The notes beneath the pieces are model-generated. The model searched no databases and was not told the DNA's origin. It was given only the letters and a program-made list of their open reading frames with translations. DNA of 64,000 nucleotides from JABDLO01 sp035327565 (GTDB lineage: Bacteria > Bacteroidota > Bacteroidia > Chitinophagales > Saprospiraceae), in contig DAOLDB010000012.1 of the NCBI GenBank assembly GCA_035327565.1, positions 14,407 to 78,406 on the forward strand, given 5' to 3'. The translations under genes and the position numbers were made by a program. This document shows positions 19,780 through 28,909 of the stretch, in pieces (the first letter of the stretch is position 1; each line of letters begins with the position of its first letter).

Positions 19780-20709
19780 TTATTCACTCTTTAAAAAAAT
19801 CAATTTCTCAATGCTATCCAGTGCCTTTATCAAGCGAACGGCCTCATCCAAATCAGTGGGTGGAGGTGGCCCCCCTTTTAAATAATTCAGAAAAACCTGT
19901 AACTCAATCTCTAGGGGAGGGGTAGGGTCAAATGCTACAGTGTAGTGAGAGCTTTCGGAAAGACTGCTTTTGTCATTCCCCTCAAAGATGTCAATATGAT
20001 GGACTTTTTCATCTCTAAGAACAGCTACTCCCTCTTCACAAAACAATATGACTTCTCTCCGTTTATCAGGATAGCGGTTGGAAACTTCAAAATGATAGTA
20101 GGGTTCATGGCCTAAATGGACAGAAAGTCCTCTAATATTTCCATTATGAATTTCAGGCAGGACTGATTGTAAGGGTGGAATTTCTCCTAATAACGATTCA
20201 CTGATGGAGAGATCATGTATGGCCATATTCCATAAGCTATCCGTATCCAACCTGGGACTTGTCCAGTTGACTCTGACAGACTTGCCACCCTTCACCATCC
20301 CCAGATTCATGGACTTTGCGATGTCTGCCAACATTTGGATGCCCGGATGATATTTCCAGATATGCATGACAAAAATATTCGAGTAATTTTTGTTTTTTAA
20401 CTTCTGAGCTTCTTCAATTCTGGTTACGAGAGGTTTTTCGACAAAAATGGGTAAATTGAGTAGGGTAAGTTCTTCAATGATTGAAAAGTGGGTGGTCGAT
20501 GGAGATGCCACAATCCAGGCATCCACTGGCAATTGTAAAAATTGTTGAAAATTGTGAGTTGTTGATTCGGCCCCCCATTGCAAAGCTTTTGTTATTCTGC
20601 CAGGATCCGGATCGTATACATAAACGAAAGCATTTAAATGATTTAATGACAAATGAATGTTATGTCCCCAAATGCCATATCCTAAAAGTCCAATTTTTTT
20701 GTTGCGCAA
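19780..20709 (-). CDS. Gfo/Idh/MocA-family sugar oxidoreductase
   Basis: A 309-residue protein. The Rossmann start is KKIGLLGYGIWGHNIHLSL (GxGxxG-type). Further motifs are WIVASPSTTHFSIIEELT and FVEKPLVTRIEEAQKL, the EKP signature whose Lys is catalytic. It would oxidise or reduce a sugar or nucleotide sugar with NAD(P). The frame has no ATG near the start; the codon used appears to be TTG at 20709, directly before RNKKIGLLGYG. The next gene begins 6 bp downstream, so this and the GT2 are an operon. Confidence 0.88.
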   Translation of the reverse strand: MRNKKIGLLGYGIWGHNIHLSLNHLNAFVYVYDPDPGRITKALQWGAESTTHNFQQFLQLPVDAWIVASPSTTHFSIIEELTLLNLPIFVEKPLVTRIEEAQKLKNKNYSNIFVMHIWKYHPGIQMLADIAKSMNLGMVKGGKSVRVNWTSPRLDTDSLWNMAIHDLSISESLLGEIPPLQSVLPEIHNGNIRGLSVHLGHEPYYHFEVSNRYPDKRREVILFCEEGVAVLRDEKVHHIDIFEGNDKSSLSESSHYTVAFDPTPPLEIELQVFLNYLKGGPPPPTDLDEAVRLIKALDSIEKLIFLKSE

Positions 20710-20963
20710 TATATCGTTGGTTTTTAATGAAAATTTCTTAAGTCAGATTCAATTCAAATGGGCACAAGGTTGAAATTGTCTATGCTAATGTACAATATAC
20801 CTCGCATTTACTCCCCTCTTCTCTATAATTTAGTATTGGAGTGCTATCTCTGGTTGAACTCAACTTTAAGAATACAATATTTCCTGCATTGTAAAATCAG
20901 AGAGATATTTTAGAGGAGAATGAAGTGATAGTTTGGTAGAATCACTCCATCTCTTCATTTTTT

Positions 20964-21263
20964 TTAAAATTCACTTTTGTTCAGGCCGGATTCTGTTATA
21001 GAGGTTTTATAAGACAAATATGACCGGTACCAGTACGTAATGAATAAAATCAGCAGAATCAATTTGGGCCCTATATTCTCTTTATTTCCTGAAAGCAGGA
21101 GGAGAAAAACAACCAGAACCGTACTCAATGAAGTAAGGATTAATTTGTTCTTTGGATGCTTTAAGTATTGCTCAACAGATATTTTGAACTGATCAGTACA
21201 AAAACAAAAAGTAATAGAATAATTATTTCCATAACGTATCAATTTGATAATGTTATAACACAC
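20964..21263 (-). CDS. Possible small two-helix membrane protein
   Basis: Up to 99 codons from a GTG; no ATG lies near the start. Two hydrophobic segments are separated by a polar turn (LTSLSTVLVVFLLLLSG and LILLILFITYWY). I recognise no family. It sits in a 2-kb stretch of decayed coding sequence, so it may itself be a remnant. A weak AGTGAT...ATCACT hairpin lies just past its stop. Confidence 0.3.
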   Translation of the reverse strand: MCYNIIKLIRYGNNYSITFCFCTDQFKISVEQYLKHPKNKLILTSLSTVLVVFLLLLSGNKENIGPKLILLILFITYWYRSYLSYKTSITESGLNKSEF

Positions 21264-21329
21264 AACGTCTGCTATAGAGGAGGTTATTTTGCAAAATGTA
21301 CACCAACACCCCCATCCGCAAAAGGTAAC

Positions 21330-21668
21330 TCAAATTCCGGCAGTTGTTATACTGTATCCTCCAGCGTAAGCTAAAAGCTTTACTTGGCTCCAACAGGAAC
21401 CACAAGTTGGGACTTCATCAGATCTGATATTAAAAATATACTTTTCGTCCAAAATAGGATGTGGTTTCAGAAAATATTTCATCAAAATGGGTAAAAAATA
21501 AGTGATATTCTCTTGAATGTCTTGTTCGAATGAAACAGATATGCCCTCTAATATTGGATGAAAACGAATGAATTCTCGTCTGGAATCCTCAAATTTTTTA
21601 AGAAAGGCATTTCCCGATTCTAAATGATCAAATAATAAAATAATTAATTCCTCATTTTTTCTAAAATG
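21330..21668 (-). pseudogene. Startless open frame, probable gene remnant
   Basis: A stop-to-stop frame of 112 codons with normal-looking protein composition: LLFDHLESGNAFLKKFEDSR, then EVPTCGSCWSQVKLL near the end. It has no start codon in its first half; the only ATG is about 60 codons in. An A6 run at about 21655-21661, where another frame reads into it, would be a natural site for a frameshift. No family recognised. Its location beside a clear pseudogene supports decay. Confidence 0.35.
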
Positions 21669-21834
21669 TCAGGGAAAAATAATTGTATGAAGAACACAAA
21701 GCAAATGTAAATCTGACCATTACGAATCAAAATGATTCATTTTAATTCTTGAAAAAATTGATCAAGCTTAAAGCAAAAGCAGCAATAGAATTAGTGGATT
21801 ATAAAAATGGAAAAAACATTTGACGAAATCCTCC

Positions 21835-22600
21835 TTAAAACTGCTTCATATAGGATAACTTGGAAATGGTGGACTTGTCTATAGTCAGAAATTCTGAGAA
21901 ATGATTTTCATTGTAAACAATATACAGGAAGGAAAGAGGAGAAAACTGCCAGCTGAAGCGCAGGTTTACACGGGTCAGCCTGTCAAAGGAATTGGCATTC
22001 AAAATGAGGTAAAGAGGAAAAAAATAAATCCTGGCCTGCTGAAAACCGGGAGACGATGCGCCATGATAATAACTGATAAAAAGACCTGGATCAAAACGGT
22101 GCATCCATTGCCACATGCCTCCTTTTGGACGAACGATGAAATAGCCCCCAGGACTATGGTGTACAACATCCTTTTGAAATACATATCCCATTCCCGGTTC
22201 ATAGTTTATTGATACCCAATTCATAAGATAACCCAAGTAGCCTTGATTGGGGAAAAAACCGATAAATGCATTTCCTGCTGACCCTTTCGTTCCTTTATCA
22301 GTATCATGAGAAATAGATGAAAAATAACTCACATTGATATGATTTTTGGGTCTGAAGAAGCCGTCAATGGTCAATGTGGTATTATGGGTTGAATTAAAAA
22401 TACATCGTTTTCCCGCTCAGTGAAATTTTGCATTCTCACACCTCTTTTTCCCATGGTGTCTCTGGCATAAACACCTATATAAATGTTTTGGTCATCGTAT
22501 ATTATTCTCACTTCCGTAGGATGCATTAATGTTCCACCCTGCCGGGGTTCAATCCGAAAAAAATCATTTGTAACAGGAGCTTTTGCCTATGAGTAAACTT
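21835..22600 (-). pseudogene. DUF5916 / CBM9-like outer-membrane protein, internally deleted pseudogene
   Basis: Two pieces of one protein family lie head to tail in different frames. At about 22390-22600 the minus strand encodes a carbohydrate-binding family 9-like start (APVTNDFFRIEPRQGG, then HPTEVRIIYDDQNIYIGVYA). At 21835-22374 another frame encodes the C-terminal beta-barrel end of DUF5916 proteins (RVNLRFSWQFSPLSFLYIVY). Full-length members have some 700-900 residues; only about 250 remain. Just upstream of the first piece a TAG stands where the family usually has Trp (in '.WakAp'). The frames meet near 22375-22390. This is a collapsed gene, not a functional small protein. Confidence 0.75.
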
Positions 22601-22740
22601 ATTGTCAACCAAGTGCGAAAAAGGCATATCAGATGGGTCACCAAAAACAAATATAACAATCATTATATGCAGCTATGTTGCAAAAATAATTTATGATTTG
22701 CTTATCAATGCAAAGTATTAGTTCCCGTGATAGACTTCTT

Positions 22741-23622
22741 CTACAGTTTTTTGTTCCAATACCTTAGCAGGCCGGACACGCTCATCCATGAAGGGTTGGC
22801 TGCTTCATACCGAAGTATATCATCTTCAGATAAGTGGGCTTTTCGAAGTTGTTCAGATACATAGGATTGAAACAACGGAGTGATCTCTTCCACAGCCGAT
22901 TGTTTAAGCGCATAGGGTTTCATCCATTCCGACCAATCTTTTAAATTGGCTTTCAGTGATTTCCAGTGGGATTCAAGATCTTCAATGATGCCAAAGTGAG
23001 TTAAGAACAACTGGTTTACCGGAAGGGATTCCATCAATAGAATGGACGCAAACCATGCCTCCAGGTCAATATCAGGAGGAGGACAGGGCGGATGAACAAT
23101 TCCTTTTTTAATTTTAATGCCAGCGGCATCTCCTGTAAAAAGTATATTATCCCATTGCCAGACGATATGGTGGGAAGCATGACCCGGTGTATGCCAGGCT
23201 ACAAAAGATTTATCACCGATATTCACAGCTGAGCCATGTTTCATATCAATTAATGACGATTCAGGAATAGGCTTCAATAGCCCCCATAATGTGTCCATTT
23301 GACTTCCATAAATTCGTGTTGCGGATCGAATCAACTTTTCAGGATCAATCATATGCGGCTTACCTGCAGGGTGTACATAAATAGTGGCATTTTGTTCAGC
23401 AAAAGCCCAGGCAGCACCTGCATGGTCAAAATGTATGTGAGTAAGTAAGACATGTTTGATATCCCTTATATTAAAACCAATGGATTCTACTTTTTTTTTG
23501 AGGTTGTCGTAAGTAGAGAATGGACCGGTTTCAATGAGTACGGGTCCTTCCATGGTTTCTACTATAAAGCAGCCAATGACATGGTCAAACCCCTGAAATT
23601 TTAAATCAATAATGTGTACCAT
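22741..23622 (-). CDS. MBL-fold metallo-hydrolase
   Basis: A 293-residue metallo-beta-lactamase-fold protein. The zinc motif THIHFDHAG gives His62, His64, Asp66 and His67; later ligands are in TPGHASHH, the bridging Asp in FTGDAAG, and the final His in FLTHFG. A C-terminal helical extension (about 210-293) is longer than in a minimal MBL domain and resembles the glyoxalase II/ribonuclease Z-like 'MBL-fold hydrolase' group. It probably hydrolyses a thioester or lactone; the substrate is unknown. It is isolated, with the decayed region downstream. Confidence 0.9.
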   Translation of the reverse strand: MVHIIDLKFQGFDHVIGCFIVETMEGPVLIETGPFSTYDNLKKKVESIGFNIRDIKHVLLTHIHFDHAGAAWAFAEQNATIYVHPAGKPHMIDPEKLIRSATRIYGSQMDTLWGLLKPIPESSLIDMKHGSAVNIGDKSFVAWHTPGHASHHIVWQWDNILFTGDAAGIKIKKGIVHPPCPPPDIDLEAWFASILLMESLPVNQLFLTHFGIIEDLESHWKSLKANLKDWSEWMKPYALKQSAVEEITPLFQSYVSEQLRKAHLSEDDILRYEAANPSWMSVSGLLRYWNKKL

Positions 23623-24232
23623 TATAGGAAAGATTTATAATCGCGAACTAAATTTGTAAATACTTAGCAATCTGTACAAATGAGTTGTTTTGTCATGATT
23701 TTTGCCTTTGAACAAACAAAATTGTCTCCCTCCTCAAATCTTTGGGGGCTTAGAATGGAAATAATAGATGACAGTTTTACAAAAATCCTGCCAAAACAAG
23801 AACACTATCATCAATTTTTATGGGTTGAAACCCGGTGCAATTCATTTTTCACTGCCCTTGATTTTTTGGAGAGTAGTTACCTAAATTTAAAATTTTTAAA
23901 TTCATTAATGCAAAAAAATGGACTGTATTTAACTCCAATTCTATTTACATATATTTGAGGGCATTTGTAATGAAAGGTTTTCATCAAAAAATGGAAACCT
24001 TTCATGAAATCCTGGAATATTTCCAGGGTTTCGAAATTTTTTAACGGATTTTATTCACATATTCTGTTGAAAAAGAAATATATGAGTAGAATGGTTATAC
24101 TGATGATCTATTGTCTGTTTCATAATTAAAGTTCATTACATTTTAGTTTTTGGGACAATAAATTATACCTGATAGAATGGTTTACATTGAAAAATAATCT
24201 GTCAGTAACAAACTAAAACTAAATATTAATCT
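23623..24232. other. Intergenic region with repeat copy 1
   Basis: 610 bp between divergent genes. A 97-bp dispersed repeat occupies 23983-24079. A plus-strand frame at 23680-23958 ends just before it; its sequence has no recognisable domain and poor codon structure, so I do not call it. The promoter of the epimerase operon should lie in the last 150 bp. Confidence 0.45.
23983..24079. repeat. 97-bp dispersed intergenic repeat, copy 1
   Basis: This matches 49269-49365 without gaps; I count 11 mismatches in 97 positions. The best-kept core is CCAGGGTTTCGAAAT and TCACATATTCT.TTGAAAAAG. Both copies are in the same orientation and outside genes. It could be a small RNA gene, a mobile-element remnant or a regulatory repeat. 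Confidence 0.8.
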
Positions 24233-24637
24233 ATGCAAAAGATAGAACATATAGGAATTGCGGTATCCAATCTCGATCATGGAGAAAAAGTTTACAGCTG
24301 GATATTGGGAGTAATGCCCTACAAGCGGGAGTTAGTAGAAGAGCAGGGTGTTATCACTTCATTTTTCCGTTGTGGATCGAATAAAATTGAATTGCTTCAA
24401 TCTACTGTAGCAGGAGGGGTGATCGACAAGTTTATCGAAAAAAAAGGAGAGGGTATTCATCACATTGCTTTTGCCGTAACTGATATTCTCAAGGAAATGG
24501 AGCGACTCAAATTGCTGGGCTTTCAATTACTACAGGAAGAGCCCCTTGCCGGTGCTGACAATAAATGGATTTGCTTTGTACATCCGAAAGATACTCAGGG
24601 TGTTTTGATCGAACTTTGCCAGGAAAGGAATCAATAA
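24233..24637 (+). CDS. mce: Methylmalonyl-CoA epimerase
   Basis: A 134-residue VOC-fold protein, the normal length for the enzyme. The start QKIEHIGIAVSNLDHGEKVY carries metal ligand His6; GEGIHHIAFAVTDILKEMER supplies the second-module His; VLIELCQ supplies the C-terminal Glu ligand. It interconverts (2R)- and (2S)-methylmalonyl-CoA between propionyl-CoA carboxylase and the mutase. One base separates its stop from the TSUP gene start, so they form an operon. Confidence 0.95.
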   Translation: MQKIEHIGIAVSNLDHGEKVYSWILGVMPYKRELVEEQGVITSFFRCGSNKIELLQSTVAGGVIDKFIEKKGEGIHHIAFAVTDILKEMERLKLLGFQLLQEEPLAGADNKWICFVHPKDTQGVLIELCQERNQ

Positions 24638-24638
24638 C

Positions 24639-25433
24639 ATGGAAGAGATCACCACATTTCATTATATTTTACTGGTGGTGGGGGGCATTTTTGCCGGTTG
24701 TATGAATACTTTAGCCGGATATGGTTCGGTCATTACATTGACATTGCTGATGGATGTGATTGGACTCCCGGCAAATCTTGCCAATGGATCAAACCGGATC
24801 AACGTTTTTGCAACGTCTCTGGTAAGTACTTCGGTTTTTTACAGACATGGCAAGTTAAATATTTCAGGAAGCAGCAGGTATATCATTTCAGCCTTTATTG
24901 GAGCAATGGCAGGGGTTTATGTGGCCACAATTGTTTCAAATGAATCTTTCAAAGAGGTATTCAGGTTTTTGCTAATACTGTTATTCGTACTTTTGTTAGT
25001 TAAACCCCATCGATGGCTAAGAAAGGAATCATTGCCAATAAGACCTTCTTCCTGGGTTGTGGTGCCTTCATTTTTATTAATTGGGTTTTATGGGGGTTTT
25101 ATCCAAATGGGAGTAGGGATTCCTGTTTTGGCTGTTCTGGTTCTGGTTGCAGGGTATAATCTGATTGAAGCCAATGCTGTCAAAGTAGCTATTATAGGCA
25201 TTTATACATTTGTAGTGATCATGATTTTCTGGTCAAATAAATTAATTCATTGGGAGGCAGGAATTATATTGGCGGTAGGTGCCTATGTAGGTAGCTGGAT
25301 CACAAGTACATTTTTGTCCAGGCACAAAAAAGCGACGGTAATAGCCTACTGGTTACTTATATTGGTCATCGTAAACATTATTTTATATCAGTTTAATTTT
25401 TGGGCATGGATTGGAGAATCTATATTTTCATAA
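24639..25433 (+). CDS. TSUP (TauE/SafE) family membrane transporter
   Basis: A 264-residue protein with about eight transmembrane helices in two repeats. The first repeat has GGIFAGCMNTLAGYGSVITL and GLPANLANGSNRINVF; the second has GFYGGFIQMGVGIPVLAVLV and NLIEANAVKVAI, the paired signatures of sulfite/organosulfonate exporters. The substrate is probably a sulfur-containing or organic anion. It starts 1 bp after mce and its 3' end overlaps the serine hydrolase by 28 bp, so all three genes are one operon. Confidence 0.92.
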   Translation: MEEITTFHYILLVVGGIFAGCMNTLAGYGSVITLTLLMDVIGLPANLANGSNRINVFATSLVSTSVFYRHGKLNISGSSRYIISAFIGAMAGVYVATIVSNESFKEVFRFLLILLFVLLLVKPHRWLRKESLPIRPSSWVVVPSFLLIGFYGGFIQMGVGIPVLAVLVLVAGYNLIEANAVKVAIIGIYTFVVIMIFWSNKLIHWEAGIILAVGAYVGSWITSTFLSRHKKATVIAYWLLILVIVNIILYQFNFWAWIGESIFS

Positions 25434-26629
25434 TTAGTTTGATTTCTAATGGATGTCTTCATTTGTATAATGTACACAATCCTTTGGAAGATATTATGGC
25501 TTCCGAAATACCGGCGATAAAAAGTGTTGCAGATAGTCTTAATCAATATGAATTGCAAATTATTTTTACCCCATTGTTTGAAAAAGATGGCCAGTGGAAG
25601 CCGGGTAAAAGGCATACTTTCCGTTTAGATACTACACACTATTTTTATCCTGCCAGTACGGTTAAAATGCCTGTTGCTTTTTTAGCTTTGCAGAAGTTAA
25701 AGGAATTACGTGAAAAAGGATACCCTCTAACCCGTGACACCCCTATATTTTTTGGAGAGGGCAGAGCCCCAATGACTTCTATGGATTCGGATACTTGTTC
25801 ATCGTCTGGATTGCCTACCATAGCATCAATGATTGAACAGATATTTACGGTCAGCGATAATATTTCCTATGTTCGCTTATATGAGTTTCTCGGGCAGGAA
25901 TACATCAATAATGAATTGCGAAAGAAAGGCATTTTCACCAATTCCAGAATCATCACACGGGTGGGAGTAACGGGCTTTTCGACTGAAGAAAACCGCTATG
26001 TCAATCCTTTCTATTTTGGCAGTAAGGATTCTCCTTTGTATCAGGAGGAATTGAGGTATTCTCATTTTCAAATACCGGAAGTTGAAAGGCTTAGCTTAAC
26101 TTTTAAAGGGAAGGGCTATTTAGATCAGGATGGAAATCTTCAGGATGGTGCTTTTGACATGAGTGAAAAAAATTTTATTAATCTGCCGGATCTGGAACGT
26201 TCGCTTATGGTTGCCCTATTCCCTGAATGGTATGATGAATCCTCAAGATATACAATTGATGAGGACGATGATCAATTTTTACAGTCCACACTGGTCAAAT
26301 TACCTAAAGATTTTCCATGCTATTCAGATACTGCCCGATATTATGACGGATATGTAAAATTCTTTATGTATGGAGATACAAAACTGCCTATTCCACAAAA
26401 TATAACTATAAAAAACAAGGTGGGTTTTGCTTATGGAACATTGACTGACTGTTCATATATAGAGGATCGTCAAAGGAATATCCGTTTTTTCCTGACTGCA
26501 ACAATACTGGTGAACAGAAATGGAATTTTTAATGACGGTGTATATGAATACAAAGAGCTTGGATTGCCGTTTATGGCTGCTTTAGGTCGTGAAGTGTACC
26601 GTTATATGGTCAATAATTATGGGGATTGA
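25406..26629 (+). CDS. Class A beta-lactamase-like serine hydrolase lipoprotein
   Basis: 407 residues from the ATG at 25406, inside the end of the TSUP gene. The N-terminus has a weak lipobox (SLISNGC, Cys17). The serine beta-lactamase-fold motifs are Ser84-x-x-Lys87 (PASTVKM) and SDN at 150-152 (TVSDNISYVRLYEFLG). The third motif appears as NKVGFAYGTLTD in place of KTG. An omega-loop Glu is not obvious, so carbapenem- or penicillin-hydrolysing activity should not be assumed. Such Bacteroidota proteins are usually annotated as serine hydrolases. It is the last gene of the mce operon. Confidence 0.87.
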   Translation: MDWRIYIFIISLISNGCLHLYNVHNPLEDIMASEIPAIKSVADSLNQYELQIIFTPLFEKDGQWKPGKRHTFRLDTTHYFYPASTVKMPVAFLALQKLKELREKGYPLTRDTPIFFGEGRAPMTSMDSDTCSSSGLPTIASMIEQIFTVSDNISYVRLYEFLGQEYINNELRKKGIFTNSRIITRVGVTGFSTEENRYVNPFYFGSKDSPLYQEELRYSHFQIPEVERLSLTFKGKGYLDQDGNLQDGAFDMSEKNFINLPDLERSLMVALFPEWYDESSRYTIDEDDDQFLQSTLVKLPKDFPCYSDTARYYDGYVKFFMYGDTKLPIPQNITIKNKVGFAYGTLTDCSYIEDRQRNIRFFLTATILVNRNGIFNDGVYEYKELGLPFMAALGREVYRYMVNNYGD

Positions 26630-26680
26630 ATAATAAAGTGTTTGATATCGGCTACATTGTAAAGGTTTTAAATATAAACT

Positions 26681-26869
26681 TTACGGGGGATAAATACCGC
26701 GCACTGCAGCCATTTGGAAAATGGATTTTTTAATGTCATCTATGGTTTTCCGGATATGTGGATGTTGCTGCATGGCCTGGAGGACAATTTTCTTTTCACT
26801 GTCGTCTGCTACACCCATAGCAAATGAGATAATTAATTGCATGTTAATACGCTGCCTGATTTCTTTCAT
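26681..26869 (-). CDS. Small helical protein resembling the N-terminus of anti-sigma factors
   Basis: 62 residues from the ATG at 26869. The stretch LIISFAMGVADDSEKKIVLQ followed by AMQQHPHIRKTIDDIKK follows the pattern 'l..yalG.....E...v...l..~pevr..l..i', the helical sigma-binding start of RskA-type anti-sigma factors. There is no transmembrane segment or periplasmic domain: the frame ends at GIYPP. It is either a minimal cytoplasmic anti-sigma-like protein or a truncated remnant. No sigma factor gene lies nearby. Confidence 0.5.
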   Translation of the reverse strand: MKEIRQRINMQLIISFAMGVADDSEKKIVLQAMQQHPHIRKTIDDIKKSIFQMAAVRGIYPP

Positions 26870-27101
26870 GGTTTGCCAACAAATCACAACTTCAATAAAC
26901 CCCTCGATAAGGATTACAATTACTTATAGAACAAATAAATAAATTTTATGTTCTCAAATAATTGATATTTCGGTGCAGGCAAATAAATCTGGGAATTCGG
27001 GGTGTTTCGGCAATGGTTTTGTTTAACAAATGGCAATTAAAAACTAAACAAAAATTAAATTGTGATGTTTAAATGCCATTCATTCACATAAAATTATAGT
27101 C

Positions 27102-27635
27102 ATGAAAAATGTAATCAAAGGTATTTTTGCTTTATTTTTTTTATTTGGATCCATTTCTAACACTTATTCCCAAGGCATAATGGTAGGATATGACAACGAT
27201 GTTGTCGACATTGCCATCAGTTCAGACGACCATTCTACATTAGTTGCTGCTGTAAGGGCGGCAGGACTTGTGGAGGTATTAAAAGGTGAGGGGCCTTTTA
27301 CCATTTTTGCCCCAACGAATGCGGCATTTGCAAAGTTGCCACAAGGGACAGTCTCTACTTTGCTTCAACCTGAGAATAAAGATGCATTGACCGGAATATT
27401 GACCTATCATGTTGTTGCCGGTAAATTGGACGCGTCCAATGTACTCAAAGCAATCCATGACAATAATGGGTCCATCGAACTGAAAACTATCAATGGAGCA
27501 AAATTTACTGCTAAATTGTGGGAAGGAAATGTAGTTTTGAAGGATGGTCAGGGCAATAAAGCTATAGTAATTGCAACGGATTTAATAGGTACGAATGGAA
27601 TCATTCATGTGATCGATTCCGTTATATTACCGTAG
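27102..27635 (+). CDS. Secreted fasciclin (FAS1) domain protein
   Basis: 177 residues: a signal peptide (about 1-23, ending NTYSQ) and a single FAS1 domain (about 35-177). Domain signatures are STLVAAVRAAGLVEVLKGEG, FTIFAPTNAAFAKLP (the H1-type motif), LTYHVVAGKLDASN (YH motif) and the closing NGIIHVIDSVILP. FAS1 domains mediate adhesion and matrix binding; single-domain bacterial versions are common in Bacteroidota. Transcribed alone and ending at the hairpin at 27705. Confidence 0.94.
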   Translation: MKNVIKGIFALFFLFGSISNTYSQGIMVGYDNDVVDIAISSDDHSTLVAAVRAAGLVEVLKGEGPFTIFAPTNAAFAKLPQGTVSTLLQPENKDALTGILTYHVVAGKLDASNVLKAIHDNNGSIELKTINGAKFTAKLWEGNVVLKDGQGNKAIVIATDLIGTNGIIHVIDSVILP

Positions 27636-27704
27636 TCCAGATGGGGACCAGTGAATTGATGAAGCTTCAATTTTGTGTTATCTCAATTACTGGAAGCATA
27701 TTTT

Positions 27705-27736
27705 AAAAGCGGGAAGTAATATCCTGCTTTTTTTTT
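27705..27736 (+). terminator. Intrinsic terminator after the FAS1 gene
   Basis: Arms AAAAGCGGGA (27705-27714) and TCCTGCTTTT (27722-27731) pair with one G-U wobble around a 7-nt loop and run into nine Ts. It lies 70 bp past the FAS1 stop. Confidence 0.85.
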
Positions 27737-27952
27737 CAAGAAAATTGATACCTCTGAATTGACTTGAATAATTCATCCATAATATTTCTATGTATAAATT
27801 CCATGTATTCAGATACCTTTTAAAATTCTATTGTCTCCCACTTGATGAAAAGGTCAAAATTTGGCGTATCTTTGAAGGAGTTTTTGGATAAGGTTGAATG
27901 TTTCCGTATCGATATAACTAAGCATTTTCTTATACAATCCAGGCAATAATAC

Positions 27953-28549
27953 ATGGGGAAGCCGGTAGAAAAACCAGATATTTTAAAAAAGTACGCCCGG
28001 TGGATCGATGAAACCTCGGACGATGAATCTCTCATTGACAAAAATTTGCTGGGACTTTATGACGAGCTAATAGATCCATCTTTAAAGGGATTTCTTGATG
28101 ATCTTTTGATTGTACTGGCTGTATTAATTACGGCAAGTACACTTTTATTTGTCTGGGTGATAGGGCAATACTGGGGATTAACTATACCATTTTTCTATTT
28201 TGCAGTTTGGTATATTTATCAGTTTGACGTAAAGATGATGATGGAATCAATTGCTGACAAAGAGGTGCTTCCTGATGATTCACAATTGATGTTCAATGAA
28301 TTGAGAAAAGCCCGCGACATTCGTTTCCGCCGACTTATTTTTACAATTTTCACTTATTCTGTATTTTTTACCTTGGGTTTGATCATGACCGGCATGACAT
28401 TTTTTGCTAAAAGCATATCCACTTCCAGTATAATATTGATGGGGTTTTTATGTTCAGGAATATTCAATGTATTGATTTTCAGAAAAAGTGTATTCCGATA
28501 CATTCTACTTGACCGGAGATTTAAGTTGATAAGAGATCAACAGGAATAA
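27953..28549 (+). CDS. Four-helix integral membrane protein of unknown function
   Basis: 198 residues. A charged N-terminus (KYARWIDETSDDESLIDKNL) precedes two hydrophobic helices (about 52-95), a cytoplasmic-type polar segment with RKARDIRFRRL, and two more helices (about 130-180). No family recognised. The pattern suggests an inner-membrane protein with both termini in the cytoplasm. The 3' end overlaps the convergent small gene at 28537 by 13 bp. Confidence 0.7.
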   Translation: MGKPVEKPDILKKYARWIDETSDDESLIDKNLLGLYDELIDPSLKGFLDDLLIVLAVLITASTLLFVWVIGQYWGLTIPFFYFAVWYIYQFDVKMMMESIADKEVLPDDSQLMFNELRKARDIRFRRLIFTIFTYSVFFTLGLIMTGMTFFAKSISTSSIILMGFLCSGIFNVLIFRKSVFRYILLDRRFKLIRDQQE

Positions 28550-28755
28550 TGATGCCATAAAGGCAATTCATTGATGATTTGCTGTATATGTGATAATATA
28601 TTTTCTACTCCGGTAATTCGGTTATTGCCTTCACACAATACTATTTCTTCCTCTTCATGACTCAAAGCCAGTGTATAGGCCAGACAATTTTGTTCCAGCA
28701 AATCCATAACTGTACTCAGGTTTTCATCAGGATATTTATATTTTAATGCCAGCAT
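28537..28755 (-). CDS. Small conserved-looking protein of unknown function
   Basis: 72 residues from the ATG at 28755, with a TTG three codons upstream. It ends with RITGVENILSHIQQIINELP followed by LWHHYSC. The 'G.e.I..hI..~...l' pattern recalls the C-terminal half of small thioredoxin/glutaredoxin-like proteins in Bacteroidota, but no CxxC is present. Overlaps the convergent membrane-protein gene. Function unknown. Confidence 0.5.
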   Translation of the reverse strand: MLALKYKYPDENLSTVMDLLEQNCLAYTLALSHEEEEIVLCEGNNRITGVENILSHIQQIINELPLWHHYSC

Positions 28756-28909
28756 TCTAATCAAGTGATGGTATTGAAAATAAAGTTTTTAGCCAAAATC
28801 AGGGATGGATCCTGTTATCTTTTCTTCAGAAAAATCCTATTATAATCAATTTGCTTTAGCAATGATCAGTGATGCTTCATGGTGTTCCGTTCAACAGCAT
28901 CATACAAAA

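Noticed and set aside
20880..20963. Intrinsic terminator after the frame at 20964
   Set aside because: AGTGAT/ATCACT arms are only 6 bp and the T-run lies over 10 bp away and on the wrong side.
21901..22212. 103-codon plus-strand frame
   Set aside because: Antisense to the DUF5916 pseudogene barrel and without domain signal.
23680..23958. 92-codon plus-strand frame
   Set aside because: No recognisable domain, poor composition, and it ends directly against a dispersed repeat; probably chance.
25406..26629. True antibiotic-resistance beta-lactamase
   Set aside because: SxxK and SDN are present, but the KTG motif is altered and no omega-loop Glu is evident; the family is better called serine hydrolase.
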